The notes: generated by a model not told the origin, from the letters alone. A DNA stretch of 64,000 bases from Gambelia wislizenii (GCA_030847615.1 JAUMIR010000005.1:57005001-57069000), one strand, 5' to 3'. Shown: positions 33,563 to 45,204, numbered from the stretch's first letter. Numbers and translations: made by a program.

Positions 33563-33875
33563 GGAGATTATCAGACGTGGGGGAGTGCGCCAAAAAACCA
33601 CATTCCCAACCACATCAAAAGATCACTACAGGAACAGAAAGGGCAACCTTACCAGATGCCCTCATCTTTCAGCCATTCTGGGGGTATAATGCTGCTGTGG
33701 ATGAGGCTTCCCTTTGCACTGATGGGGACAAGCCACTAATAAAAAGGGACACCTTACTGATGTCTGCGCTACACCCCTGGAACATTGGATGACAACATTG
33801 TCTGATAACCTCACCCGCTCCTATTTTCCTAGGGATCTTTTGCCATGGTTTTTGCCGCCTAAATCCCACAAATCC
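33563..33875. mobile_element. Group C foldback element (about 313 bp)
   Basis: Starts GGAGATTATCAGACGTGGGG. The body matches the copy at 36357-36658 (AGATCACTACAGGAACAG, CTGTGGATGAGGCTTCCC, AAGCCACTAATAAAAAGG). The right terminus is decayed (ACAAATCC), but TAA flanks both ends (33560-33562, 33876-33878). Confidence 0.7.
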
Positions 33876-33879
33876 TAAC

Positions 33880-36356
33880 TAGCATGGTCAGTCATTAGAG
33901 CTGTAGGGAGCTATAGACCTATAACATCTAGAGGGGCACAGATTTCCTATCCTTACTTTAAAATTTGAGTCCAGGGCACATTTTCCTGTGCTACCTTACC
34001 AATCATTGGTTGTTTATTAGACCAGATATGGATTGATCCCAATAAATGGAGATGAGTGTTGAAGACTGAACCAAAAGTTTCACATCATGTTGAGAAAAAG
34101 AGAAAGGTGACACCATATTGGTTTCAGAGATGAAGCTCCAGACAAAGAACAGAAGTGAGAGATGGAGCACCATAACTTAAAATAATTGGAGACTACCAGG
34201 AAGATGGTGAGTTTTAAGACAAAGACGACATAAAAGACATGTCATATGTTGGCAGGTGAGATAGACAAATAGATGGTGAACTGAAGGCAAAAACATAATG
34301 AACAAGGTGTTTTTTGCTTGATGGAGATGAGATGGGAAGACAGGATCACCATCACATGCCTTGAACAATAAAAAAAGAAAATGATTTGGTGGCAGCATTC
34401 TACATAAAGATAAAAGAATTCAGATATTGGGAAAACATGCACAATAAATCCAAACTGTGCTAGTGTTTGATAAAAATATAGCATTAGCAAGCCATATATT
34501 TTCAATAATGCTTAACTTCACATCAGTGATTGAATTTGTTGTGTTTTCCTGTGTATTTTCAAGTGTAATTAATACAGATTTATTTCTTAATACACCTTAT
34601 CCAGCCTTTAATTCTCAAGATGGGATAAAGAATCATAGACAATTTAAAATATAATTGAAAGTTCATCTGTAATAGACTCTGAGCTAGAAATACAAGAATT
34701 CTCTTTCCAGCTACTTTTCTTTCAAAGCAATGGGCTGAAAGTCATTCTGAAGTGTATAAGAAGTGGCTTGAATCTAGATTCTTAGCATTCCAAGACATTT
34801 TTTTCCAAAACATATTTTGCATTCAGGCCACTTCTACCAAACTTAAAATGTGTGTAAGCTTTTAGTCCGGGACATTTTGGACACTCTCCTTCCATTATAA
34901 GAAAAAACATGATCTGTGCTGAACTTGGCCAGTAATTATCTCTCAGCCCAATCTACTTTATAGGGTTGTTGTGAGCATAAAATTGAGAGACGGTGTATTC
35001 TACCTTGAGCTCACTGGTGAAAAATAGGATATAATTCATTAACTACACACAATTGTCCAGAACGATCTGCTCTAAGCTTCAGAACCTCTTTGGGCTGTTT
35101 TGTTGTTTCATTTTGTTTTGTGTTGTTTTCAGCAAGCAAACATCCTAAGATGGCTGACCAGCAGCAATTTTGACTTGAGGTCTTGCTCATCAAAGGACCC
35201 ATGGTGATACAATAGTAGAAAATGAAGCTCCTGTTTCAGAGTTTTTTTCTGATTCCCCAGAAATGGTGTAACTCTATATTGTTAGATATAGAGTTTGGCC
35301 ACAAAGTAGTACTGCTAAAAAGTCAATAAGACATAACATCAACAATCCCATTTATTCTGTCCAACTACCTTTATGCCACACAAAATGAACACTTAATGCT
35401 ATTGCTTTTTATAAATCAAATCATACATCATGGTGTGTGGGAACATAAGAAAACAGTAATGTCTGCAATTTTTCAAAATACAATAGAAAATATAGTTGTA
35501 AGAAATAATTTCTTTTGCCCACCTACTCCCAAATCAAGGTGCATATAGTATCCTGGGCTGGTTGACTTTTTTTAGTGCCCGAGGCAGCAAATCTCACAAG
35601 GACTGCTCTCCATTTCTGGCAGTTAAAAAAAGAAATTCAATAAGAAATTAAATAGCCAGCAACTTACTGCTCTTTCATACCACCCAGGTTCTGCTGTCTG
35701 AGGTAGCTGCCTCACATTCTGTAGTAGAAGGAATGACCCTGCCACATTGCACTTTTAGAGAAGACACACAGAGGCAGTTTAGCTCACTGGATGAAGGAGA
35801 TCCTCTGCATTCTTAGTGTCTTCATTAATACCCCATTCCCATCAATTTAATCAAAAGGTTGGCCTTCCTGTTTTAATTTTTGTATATAACAAGTCTCAGT
35901 AAGTGAAACTGTGTTCACGATCGGGATGGTTTAAGAACTACAAAATAGGATATTTAAAACTCCCCCTCTTCATTGACTGAAAAAGTGCATGATTTATTGT
36001 GAGGATCCAAAGAAACTGCTTTAGTGGATATGCCCACTAGGATTTTTTATGTTTAATTAATCATAATATCAATATCACAAACTGCTTTTGAAAAGTCCCT
36101 CAATTTCAAAGGTCATCTAACACAACAAGCTGGTAATTGGGAAACATGTTTATTATTTATTAGTTTAATTTATATCTCACCTTCCTCCCGGCACAGGATT
36201 CAATATGTTCCCAAAGTTCACTTGGTCACATAATGCTAATTGCATTTGTTCTTTGGCTCCTGCATAATTAGTACGGTGTACTTGATCACACACTACTCAT
36301 TGTGCTGTCCTTTAGTTCACATGATCACCATTCCATGCACAGAGCTATCTTACTTT
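33880..36356. other. No gene; repeat scraps only
   Basis: Includes a palindromic-repeat remnant at 33880-33960, an old SINE/LINE 3' piece at about 34945-35035 (TTTATAGGGTTGTTGTGAGC), and another tail-like piece near 36140-36200. No coding homology recognised. Confidence 0.5.
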
Positions 36357-36658
36357 GAAGATTATCAGACACGGGGGAACACGGCAATCACATTACCAAC
36401 CACATCACAAGATCACTACAAGAACAGAAATGGAGACCTTACCAGACGCCCATGTCCTTCTGCCGTTCTGGGGGTGTAGTGCCGCTGTGGATGAGGCTTC
36501 CCTTTTTTATTGATGGGCACAAGCCACTAATAAAAAGGATGCCTTACAGCCGTGCTATGCCCCCAGAACACTGGAGGACATCGCCGTTTGATAATCTCAT
36601 CCCTTCCTCTTCTCGTTGCAATCTTTTGATGCTGTTTTTGCTGCATCTGATAAACTCC
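36357..36658. mobile_element. Group C foldback element (302 bp)
   Basis: Starts GAAGATTATCAGACACGGGG, ends GCATCTGATAAACTCC, and is flanked by TTT (36354-36356 and 36659-36661). Central hairpin TTTTTTATTGATGGGC and CACTAATAAAAAGG. Non-coding. Confidence 0.8.
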
Positions 36659-38040
36659 TTTAGCACTGGCGAAGAGAAAGGTGCTTCCATGTCCCTTGCA
36701 GGCTGTAGGCCAGTATAGGGGATCTCTGTCCTTCATCACCTTGCTAGCCCTCACTTGCCCCTTACCCTACATCTATATCCTCAACCGGCTGCCTCAGTCT
36801 GATGTGCACAGGAACACAGTTACATTGCTAAATTTTAAATTAAAGTAAGAAAGAATACAGTATTCTAGCCAAAACTAATTCTTAAATCATTTAACTCAAT
36901 AGTTAATCAGTATTAAAATTTGCTGAGTTGTTATTAAGCTTTCTAATATACCACAAGACACTAGATAAGGAAGTTGTTGGTTGGTTTTTGTTTTTGTTTT
37001 GCCCCAAAAATCATAGAACAAGTAGGGTCAACCAAAACAGTTTTCCTAATTAGTGTTTATCTCTAATACTGGTATTTAATTTTGAGGTATGGAAAGGTTA
37101 CTTTAAAAATATGTTAGACACTGCATGCTGTAAAGTAACCTTTGCAATATGAGAGAGATCTTTTAAAACTTTAAAAAAAAATCAGCCACAAGTCAGCCAA
37201 AAAAAAAAAGAAAGAAAGAAACAGCCATAAAATATGGGAAAGTCAGCAAGTCTGCATATAAAGCATGTGCAAGACTGAAGTAACAAGGTTTTAACAGGTC
37301 TCTGAGGCTGAACAATTTGTTCTCTCCAGGATATTTCTCTGTGGAAGTCCAGCTGATATTATGAGTGACAGAACACCCACAGAGCAAGTAATAAATGTGC
37401 CTAAAATCAATCAAAAGCAATTATTTTACTGCAACTATATTTTCTATTGTATTTTCAAAAGATTACAGCATTTTATTAGATATGTTGCTGCTATAAAGTT
37501 GTTTTACACAGCATGTTGGTCACATGTACAAATCTCACACTTTTTTATTATTTTCCCAAGATTTCTCATTGCTTTGTTATTGGAGGGTCACTGCTCCTCT
37601 GGGTTAGTCGTAAACTCAAGCGTAGGACCTAATTGATCCATTCCCAAAACCTGCATTGAGCTAGATATTTTGCTCATAATACTTTGCTCTCAAATTCTTA
37701 TTTAATTCAACAATATGCAGAGAAAGGAGAAAAGAAAAATCTACCAATATCTGAAACAAAATAGTAGCCTTCCTCAGTTAACTGAATGAAAGGGCTTCCA
37801 TGTAATGACTTCGGGAACTGGGGCCACATTGTTCTCCTTGCTTCCTAATGGTCACTCTTATCCCATGCTATTCTTTTTCTGCAAAAGATGGGAATCTCAG
37901 TCATTGTTAGACACTCTTTCCACCTGCACAACCACCCTGTTAATCATGCTAGGAGGGCAAGCCAAGGATATTTTACTGCCTTTCCCATTCTGTGTACAGA
38001 AGCTAATTGGGCTGGTAGCTCAATCTTTCTTCCCCACTAG
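36659..38040. other. No recognised feature
   Basis: AT-rich with an A-rich run at 37190-37222. No coding homology recognised. Confidence 0.5.
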
Positions 38041-38044
38041 TTAT

Positions 38045-38665
38045 GAGACTCAGAATTAAAGTAAAATAAAATGGGTTTTATTGGAAAATAATCACAGGAG
38101 CATTTACATATGCACTCATGCTCACAAGAACCACACAAGGCTAACAAAGAGTTAACGCATAAGGATTTGGGTAGGGGAATTTAGATTCAGGGAAGTATGG
38201 GCGATATTTACCAGTCCTGAAGAGCAGAGTTTTGGGTAGGAACGAAGACTCAGGAGTGAATCTCATGGTGACACAGCAGTCCAGCAGAGTGACAGTGTCT
38301 GTATAACTGTGTACACTTGGCTATTATTTGGGGCTAGTATTTATACCCAATTTCATATCCTGAAGGGGTGTTTGATTGTAAAAACAATGCTTAGATGGGT
38401 TCCCCGCCATTAAACAAAGGAAACCACAACTTCATTAATGATGATTAATGGCCAAGAAATTAGAGTTGATGGGTTTGTGGCAGCTTCCTTATTGTGGGAG
38501 AGGGTAGGTGTGAGGAAAAACATGTTGTGGATAATGGGCATTCCATTCACTGTTTGTTTTGGAGTATGACTCACTGTCAAGAGTGTCCAAGGGCAGATTA
38601 GCACATTCCACCTTGATGATTCTGATACTAAGGGGATCGTCTTAATCCTATCTTGGGTGTGTCTG
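38045..38665 (-). repeat. LTR-like sequence, copy 2 (probable solo LTR)
   Basis: On the minus strand TTGGGTATAAATACTAGCC (about 38345) is a TATA region, and CCAATAAAACCC (about 38078) a poly(A) signal, in the same arrangement and with similar sequence as 32600-33205. Ends are approximate. Confidence 0.55.
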
Positions 38666-38958
38666 TTGGGAATTTCCAGGACATCTATGGATCCCGGCTG
38701 TGAAAGCCTTCGACTTCACTTCAGAAGAGCTATCCTGGTCCAGAGTTACTCCAGTCTCTGGGTGTCTTGGAATACTTTCTCCCCATAGAGATGTTCAATA
38801 TGAAGTCGAAGGCTTTCACAGCCGGCATCCATAGATTTTCCTTGGTTTTTTTCTGGGCTGTGAGGCTGTGTTCTGGAATACCACAAGTTATACAGAAAAA
38901 CACACAGACACGGACAGGTACCTACACAAGAACTCCAATCATCACCCAGGACAAAAAA

Positions 38959-39593
38959 GAAGCACAATAAAAACATTGGTAGAATGTGCAGAAAGGATCT
39001 GCGAACCCCACTACCTGGAGGACGAACTGAGGCACCTAAACAGGGCCCTACAGGCTAATGGTTACTCCAGATCAGACATCACAAGAGCAGCCAGATCCAG
39101 AAAAAAACCACAGGAATAAAGAAGAAAAACAGCCACCATAGGGAAGGTATTTTTACCATACATCAAAGGAGTCACAGATAGAATAGGGAAACCCATGAGG
39201 AAACACAACCTCCAAACAATCTATAGACCAACAAGAAAAATCCAAGAAATGCTACACTCAGCGAAGGACAAAAGACACCCTCTCACAGCTTCAGGAGTTT
39301 ACTGCATACCATGCAGCTGTGGACAAGTTTACATAGGGACGACTAAACGCAGTGTGCAAACACGAATCAAGGAACATGAGAGACACTGCAGACTGGGCCA
39401 ACCAGAAAAATCAGCAGTAGCAGAAAATGTTATAAACCAACCTGGACACAAAATGCTATTTGAAAACACAGAAATTCTAGACCAGGCCAACAACTATCAT
39501 GTCAGAATGCACAGAGAAGCTATTGAAATCCACAAACACCTGGACAACTTCAACAGGAAAGAAGAAACCTTAAAAGTAAACAAAATCTGACTC
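38959..39593 (+). pseudogene. Penelope-like ORF: linker plus GIY-YIG endonuclease
   Basis: The frame reads TLVECAERICEPHYLEDELR (linker after the RT), then one in-frame TAA at 39117-39119. In the same frame it continues TATIGKVFLPYIKGVTDRIG, KHNLQTIYRPTRKI and the GIY-YIG core: GVYCIPCSCG, QVYIGTTKRSVQTRIKEHER. It ends KEETLKVNKI at a stop (39591-39593). In intact family members this endonuclease cuts the target and the upstream RT primes there. Here the RT is gone and a stop breaks the frame, so it is dead. The C-terminal part is shared with the fragment at 1-402. Confidence 0.9.
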
Positions 39594-39823
39594 CCAGTTT
39601 TGAAGAACAATAGAATCAAAACTCAACACTTACAAAAGAATTCCACCCAGGAACGGGGGATTCCCAGCAGATAATGGCCCGTCAACCAACCATTAGCCAA
39701 ACAGACACTAATGAGCCTTGCATTTCTACACCCAGAAACTAACCAATTACACAAATTCACATATACTCTCCAACAGGGGTTCACAGCATATAAACTACAC
39801 ACACACACACACACCTACTCAAC

Positions 39824-39870
39824 CATTCTCTGAGGATGCCAGCCACAGATGCAGGCGAAACATCAGAAAG
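39824..39870 (+). ncRNA. Candidate minimal hammerhead ribozyme in the Penelope 3' repeat
   Basis: CTGAGGA (39830-39836) fits the CUGANGA core, GAAA is at 39857-39860, and a GCC/GGC stem II lies between them. TTCT before the core pairs with AGAA after the cleavage triplet, and ATC (39862-39864) fits the NUH rule. Stem III would be only 1-2 bp, as reported for ribozymes of Penelope-like elements. Two weak points: an unpaired T837/C856 at the base of stem II and an A where G is usual in the triplet. This copy may be impaired. Confidence 0.5.
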
Positions 39871-40223
39871 AAACTATTCCAGAACACCACCTCACCGCCC
39901 GGAAAAAAACCAAGGAAAATCTATGGATGCCGGCCGTGAAAGCCTTCGACTTCACATTAGAGGCCTATCTACTTCAACATCCTGTTTCCCACAATGTCCC
40001 ACCCGAGGTGCCAATGGGAAGCCCCACAAGCAAGTCAGAAGGGCAAAAGCCCTCTCGGGCCACAGTTTTCTGATACTCAGAAAACTGTGCTGATGATACT
40101 CAGCAGAACACATATTTACTCAGAACAAATCTCACTGTGACCAAGGGGAACTTACTTGCATGTATGTGTGCACCGGCTAGGTTTGCAGCCTTAATGCATG
40201 CGTGTTCTGGAATTAGAGATTAA

Positions 40224-41184
40224 GGAAATTATCAGACACGTCAAAAGTGGCATTACAGCAATGCCAGGAGATCGCAAAAGGGCTCCCTTATCAGACAATG
40301 TTCCCCCCCTCGTTATGCACCCATTCTGCCAGTGCTGCTTTTTATTCACAGGAAAAGCTGTCAATAGATCCTCCCATTCCATTTCTGTCATGGATGTTCC
40401 TGCATGTGACAAGGTGCCCCATTATGCTGGCAAGATCTCAGCATCAATGGGAGGTCCCTGCCAGAACACTTCTGGGTGAGATTGGGATGTCCAAGTAAGT
40501 GACACATTTTTTTATGACCCTCCCTGGGTTATTTGAACATTTTAAAGTGTGTTTTTGTGTTTGCTGTCACTTTTTAAATGTTTTTATTAAACATTATTTT
40601 ATTTTCATTTTTGAATTCCCCGCGCTCACATCTTCTTGCAAGAATCCATGGGATTTTGATCCAGGAAGTGAACAGAGTTCCCTTAACTCTGTTCACTTCC
40701 TGGATCACTCCTTTCACTCCTGGGCTGCCCTGTCGACATGAGGCAAGGTAAGTTCGGTGGGGAGAGTTATTGTGGTGGAACTAAGGAGATTTTCAGACGC
40801 GATTTTCAGCAGGATATATTCCAAAACAGCTCCGTTGCTGCCGCACGGCAAGGGAGCAGTTTCGGACGACGCCGTCCCTCTGCTGAACCCCTCAGTGTCA
40901 CTTCCATGACAGAATGGAGGAAACCACGTCATATTTCACACACGGGCAACAATCGTAAATGAAATATGACGCGCTTTCCTCCATTCTGTCACGGAAGTGA
41001 CACGGAGGGGTTTGGCAGAGGGATGGCGTTGTCCGAAACTGCTCCCCTGCCGCGCGGCAGCAACGGAACTGTTTTGGAATATATCCTGCCGAAAATCGCG
41101 TCTGAAAATCTCCTATGACAGGGCAGGGGTGGGGTGGAAATTGTGGGACAGGAACACTTTTTTCATTCCTGTCTGATAATCTCC
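40224..41184. mobile_element. Group B foldback element, split by a group A element
   Basis: Starts GGAAATTATCAGACACG and ends CCTGTCTGATAATCTCC. Without the inner insertion it is about 630 bp, close to the 621-bp copy at 12.1 kb, and it shares AAAGTGTGTTTTTGTG and the GGATGTCCAAGTAAGTGACA block. The left flank is TAA; the right flank AAG does not match cleanly. Confidence 0.75.
40785..41113. mobile_element. Group A foldback element (329 bp), nested
   Basis: Starts GGAGATTTTCAGACGCGA and ends the inverse, TCGCGTCTGAAAATCTCC. Arms are long and well paired (CAGGATATATTCCAAAACAG with CTGTTTTGGAATATATCCTG; GAAATATGACG near the centre). CpG-rich like the copy at 1459-1789. Flanks TAA and TAT differ by one base. 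It interrupts the group B element, so it is younger. Confidence 0.85.
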
Positions 41185-42084
41185 AAGGTTTGTTTGTGTA
41201 ATGCTTGCCATACGGCTTTTGCATGTTCCACCTTTAAAACTGTTTACTGCTCTATTGATTTTGTGTGTTTAAAGCTGATTTTAATCTCCCACTCCCACCC
41301 CCACTGTTTTAACTTGCTACACAGATTCCCCACATGCAGCCCTTGGCTTTATTCATACTGTGAGAACTTTTGTTAGTGGTAATTAGTCACTCATTGTGCT
41401 CACTGCCAGCTGTTCTTCTGCCTGTTGTGTCTGTTTTCCTAAGCTTCAAAGAAACCTTTGAATTAAAAATGTAAGTTTTTTAAACTAAGGGGTGGGAAAC
41501 CTTCTTCATCTTAACATACAGTGTGGGTCAGGAGAATGTAGGTTGGAGGCAGGTTGAACTGGCCTAAAGTTTTGCAGTTTGTTGTGGCGCAAAACTTGCA
41601 TGCATGTCTACATTTGACATGAATCTGTCAACTGTCTTTTTTATTGTAGCATAATATTTATAAAATAGTTTTCTCCATCTTGAAAAAGAATAAAAGCTCA
41701 TCTATGTATCCCTTCACCTAAGAGAAGGTTGTAGGGCTATATTTCTTTTTTTAAAAACTCTGTTTTTATCTTTATTCCATCCCAAAACTGCTACCAAATA
41801 TTCAGTTGCCAATTTGCCCCACTCCATCAATCATAATCTTCCATTCCCCAAGTCCTTTACTATTTCCCTCTTAGAATCACTGTTTCACTTTACTTTCCAT
41901 CTTAGCTATTTTTAAAAGAAAAAATCATGGTCAGTTATTCATTTAGCAATTAGAGCAATATTTTGACTTCTACTTTAGATCACAAAAACTCTATTCCCTT
42001 TCATACACACATGCACACACACAACCCATACTCCCATTTACAAGGCAATTGCTAGTACTTAACCATGACACAACTTCACAATTG
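41185..42084. other. No recognised feature
   Basis: AT-rich sequence. No coding homology recognised. Confidence 0.45.
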
Positions 42085-42591
42085 CATATCCTTCAACATT
42101 TCAGAGATGAAAACTGGTGGTGGGGGGGGTGTCTTAATGGCAAAAAAAAACCCTCCTCACTGAATGCAAGGAGAACCCTATCTGTCTAAATGGCAGGCCA
42201 TGTAGTTTTGCTGTTTTGTAAAGGATGGGGGCCCAAAACATTAAAAACTACACGGGAAAAACCTTTGTGGCTTTTCCCAGAGATTTTTAAAAAACCGTAG
42301 GGGGAATGCATATTCCCCATTGTTGGTACAAGCAACTCAATATGAATCACTTTCCCATAAGAGAGGAAGTGCAAATCTGATTCGCTGGATGAGTACAGGG
42401 GCAAGGCTTGCTAACAGGGCAAGCGCCCGGTGTCACCAAGTGGATTTTTCACCTTAGCAAGCAAGCATTAAGGCGAGAAAATGGGGTAGGTTTTGTTTTT
42501 GTTTTGTTGAAAGGCAAAATATTGCTCCAGCACATAGTTGAAATAGCTGTTTAAAAAAAAGGTTTGGCAGCAGCAGATTGCGCTATTTTTT

Positions 42592-42723
42592 TTATATTTA
42601 TTTATTTATTTATACCCCGCTCTTCAGCCACAAGGCTATCAGAGCGGCTTACAAATTGTTTTAAGCAATAGCTATTTACACATCTACACTGCATTAAACA
42701 GTTCCCAATGTGTGTTAGCTAGG
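42592..42723 (-). repeat. tRNA-derived SINE, 5'-truncated
   Basis: (TTTA)n, TACCCCGCTCTTCAGCCACA and AGAGCGGCTTACAAATTG match 43587-43740 almost base for base. The tRNA-like head is missing. Confidence 0.8.
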
Positions 42724-43326
42724 TAAAAATGCAAGTAATTCACCCGCAGCCACCATCTTGATTGGCAGGCATGCAAAGCTTTTGGGGGGGCAAAAAACAT
42801 TAAGACAAGTTGCAGCTGTTGTGAAATGCCATTACTGTGGGGCACTCCATTTTGAAGGGAGACTCATATAGACGGCCCCCGTGACATGCATGGCCAAGCA
42901 ACATCAGTGTGTGGTCAAGATGGCAAACATTTTTCATGTGAAAGAATACACAAGCTTGGAGAGGCTGTAGCAGTTTGGTTTTGCCTGACACTAATGTGAA
43001 TGGCAAGATTCCACTTCCTCTTTTCTTCTCCTCACTACTGAATTAATAGAATGCAAACTACTTTTGCACGTTGAACTCAGTTTGCCGTAGTCGAAGTAAG
43101 GGACTCAGTGGGAGGAAGAAAAACTGGAAGATTTTAAAAGCAGCTGAAAATATGGAATAACAGAGCCATGTCCTTTGAGGAGCAGTTTAGAGAGCTGGGT
43201 GTTTAGCTCCATGTTTAGCCTGGAGAAGAGAAGTTTAAGAGGGCACATAGTAGCCATGTTTAAATATTTGAAGGGAGATCATATTGAGGATGGAGCAAGC
43301 TTGTTTTCTGCTGCTCCTGAGACTAG

Positions 43327-44342
43327 GGACTTTTGATTTTATCAGACACAATGTTTTTAAACATTATTTTACCAGAATATTTAAAAAAAGCATTTTTATG
43401 CCGGCAAAAGAACATTTACCCCCGCAATTACCTTCTAATCCTGGCAAAGGCTCCTGGCAATAAAGAGGCAATGGATGGAACCCTGTTCACTTCCTCATTG
43501 GAAATCTCACATGATTTCATCACGTGGGAAATTTAAAAATAAAAAGTAAAATACATGTCAAAAAGTAAAGCAAAGCACATACACATGATTTATTTATTTA
43601 TTATATTTATTTATTTATTTATTTATTTATTTATACCCTGCTCTTCAGCCACAAGGCTATCAGAGCAGCTTACAAATTGTTTTAAGCAATAGCTATTTAC
43701 ACATCTACACTGCATTAAACAGTTTCCAATGTGTGTTCGCTAATTGCCCCCACAAGCTGGGTACTCAATTTACCGACCTACGAAAGGATGGAAGGCTGAG
43801 TGAACCTTGGAGCCCGCTGGAATCGAACTTGTGATGTGGTGGCTTGCAGTACTGGCATTTAACCACTGCGCCACCAGGGCTCCCTAATTTAAAAGTCCCA
43901 AGTAACCCAGGGAGGGTCATAAAAAGAGCAAAATGTACCTGGATGTCTCTATCTGACCCGGAAGTGTTTGCTCTGGTCCAGCCACTGAAGGGTTAAGTCT
44001 GAGATTTAAAGTGACAGTGGTATTGCATGCTAGCAACGCTGGCAAAAAAGCAGCAGGGGAATCTATTGACAGCTTAAGCCATCAATTAAAAACGATGGGT
44101 TTGGGGCTCTTTTTAACCATGAAAGGGTGATGTTGTCTGATCTGTGCATCCTCTCGTGGTTATGTGGCATCCTTATGATGCCGTATTTTCCATGTCTGAT
44201 AAAGTCCTTTATCAGATTACACACCCCATATTGGCCTGTCAATAAGAAGGAATGGGTTTTGGACAGGACATATTATATGTGTGCCCTTTCACGTTCATTT
44301 AGCATCATTATGACGCCTTATTTTCCTGGTCTGAGAAAGTCC
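43327..44342. mobile_element. Group B-type foldback element (1016 bp with its SINE), nested in CR1
   Basis: Starts GGACTTTTGATTTTATCAGA, ends CCTGGTCTGAGAAAGTCC, and is flanked by TAG (43324-43326, 44343-44345). On the minus strand near 43900 it matches the group B elements (TTTATGACCCTCCCTGGGTT, GAGACATCCAGGTAC). It contains a complete SINE. The right end is doubled: TCTGATAAAGTCC at about 44200-44212 and CTGAGAAAGTCC at 44331-44342. Confidence 0.8.
43587..43885 (-). repeat. Full-length tRNA-derived SINE
   Basis: On the minus strand the head GGAGCCCTGGTGGCGCAGTG GTTAAATGCC carries an A box, and GTTCGATTCC is a canonical B box. The body has GTAGGTCGGTAAATTGAG and the tail GCGGGGTATAAATAAATAA then (TAAA)n. 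Length about 299 bp. The pol III promoter appears intact. Confidence 0.88.
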
Positions 44343-44873
44343 TAGGACACAGAGCAATGGACTCAAACTACAGGAAAAGAGATTCCACCTAAACATTAGG
44401 AAGAACTTCCTGGTGGTAAGAGTTGTGCAACAGTGGAACACGCTGCCTTGGAGTGTGGTGAAGTCTCCTTTGGAAGTTTTTAAACAGAGGCTGGATAACC
44501 ATCTATCAAGCGTGCTTTGATTGTGTGTTCCTTCATGGCAGGGGCTAGACTTAACGATCTTTGTGGTCTCTTCCAAATCTAGGATTCTAATATTAATTGG
44601 GACTGTCACTGTGAAACTGGAACAGTTGGAGGGTATGAAATTGCCTTCCTGAAGCACCAAATTGTGTGGCCATCTTAATTCCCCTCTCCTGTCCTCTTTG
44701 ACATACTCAATTGTGGCAATGGCAACAAGCACATCTTGCAGCCTATGTTCTGGGTGCCTGCTCTAGCCAAGGCCAAGACTGGAGAGCATCAAATGCCAAA
44801 GCCAAGACAACCCTTGGGTCTAAGCAAGGATCCACAAAGGGCAAACCACACACAGAGTCTAAATTCAGTCTAA

Positions 44874-45204
44874 GGACTTTTTCAGATGTACCTTAAATCC
44901 AGAAGGAGCCGTCAGGAGAGGAACGCAGCTGCTCCACGGCAGGGGGCAGTTTCTGATGATGCCATCCCTCTCGCGTTACTCTCTGTGTTTCCTCCATGTC
45001 GCATGGAAGGAAAAGGTGCCACTTTTTATTCGTGGAAGTTCTTCATGAGTAAAAAGTGGCGCCTTTTCCTTCCATGCGACACAAAAGGAACACGGGGGGT
45101 AACACGAGAGGGACAGCGTCATCAGAAACTGCCCCCTTCCACGGAGCAGCTGCATTCCTCTCCCGACAGCTCCTTCCAGATTTAAGGTACATCTGAAAAG
45201 GTGC
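44874..45204. mobile_element. Group A foldback element, 331 bp
   Basis: Starts GGACTTTTTCAGATGTACC, ends GGTACATCTGAAAAGGTGC, and is flanked by TAA (44871-44873, 45205-45207). The centre pairs GCCACTTTTTATTCGTGG with its near-inverse ATGAGTAAAAAGTGGCGCC. Exactly as long as the copies at 1459 and 56753. Confidence 0.88.

Larger units (their letters stand above)
38677..39957 (+). mobile_element. Penelope-like element, truncated, with terminal repeats
   Basis: The coding remnant is flanked by terminal-repeat sequence. At 39890-39955 the block GAAAAAAACCAAGGAAAATC and GTGAAAGCCTTCGACTTCAC ends the element. The reverse of this block lies at 38797-38850, upstream of the ORF, and a direct piece lies at 38680-38714. 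Such direct and inverted terminal repeats are characteristic of Penelope-like elements. The RT domain is missing, so the copy cannot move on its own. Confidence 0.85.
43167..44589 (+). pseudogene. CR1 LINE 3' fragment, split by a foldback element
   Basis: The left piece (43167-43326) encodes the CR1 C-terminal region, around MFSLEKRSLRG with changes and a duplicated bit (GTGTTTAGCTCCATGTTTAGC). The right piece (44343-44589) runs from GGACACAGAGCAATGG to the ATTCTA-type 3' end. Its ends fall inside R1 copy C. Dead. Confidence 0.85.
42085..44637. mobile_element. R1 element, copy C, carrying several nested insertions
   Basis: Begins CATATCCTTCAACATTTCAG and ends CAGTTGGAGGGTATG. Its own sequence is 42085-42118, about 42886-43166 and about 44590-44637. 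Between lie a 770-bp unclassified insert containing a truncated SINE, and a CR1 that is itself split. The uninterrupted copy at 45331-45705 gives the original order. Flanks share AATTG. Confidence 0.75.

Noticed and set aside
43790..43885. Possible tRNA gene on the minus strand
   Set aside because: A and B boxes are present but no cloverleaf can be completed, and the sequence continues into a SINE body and tail.
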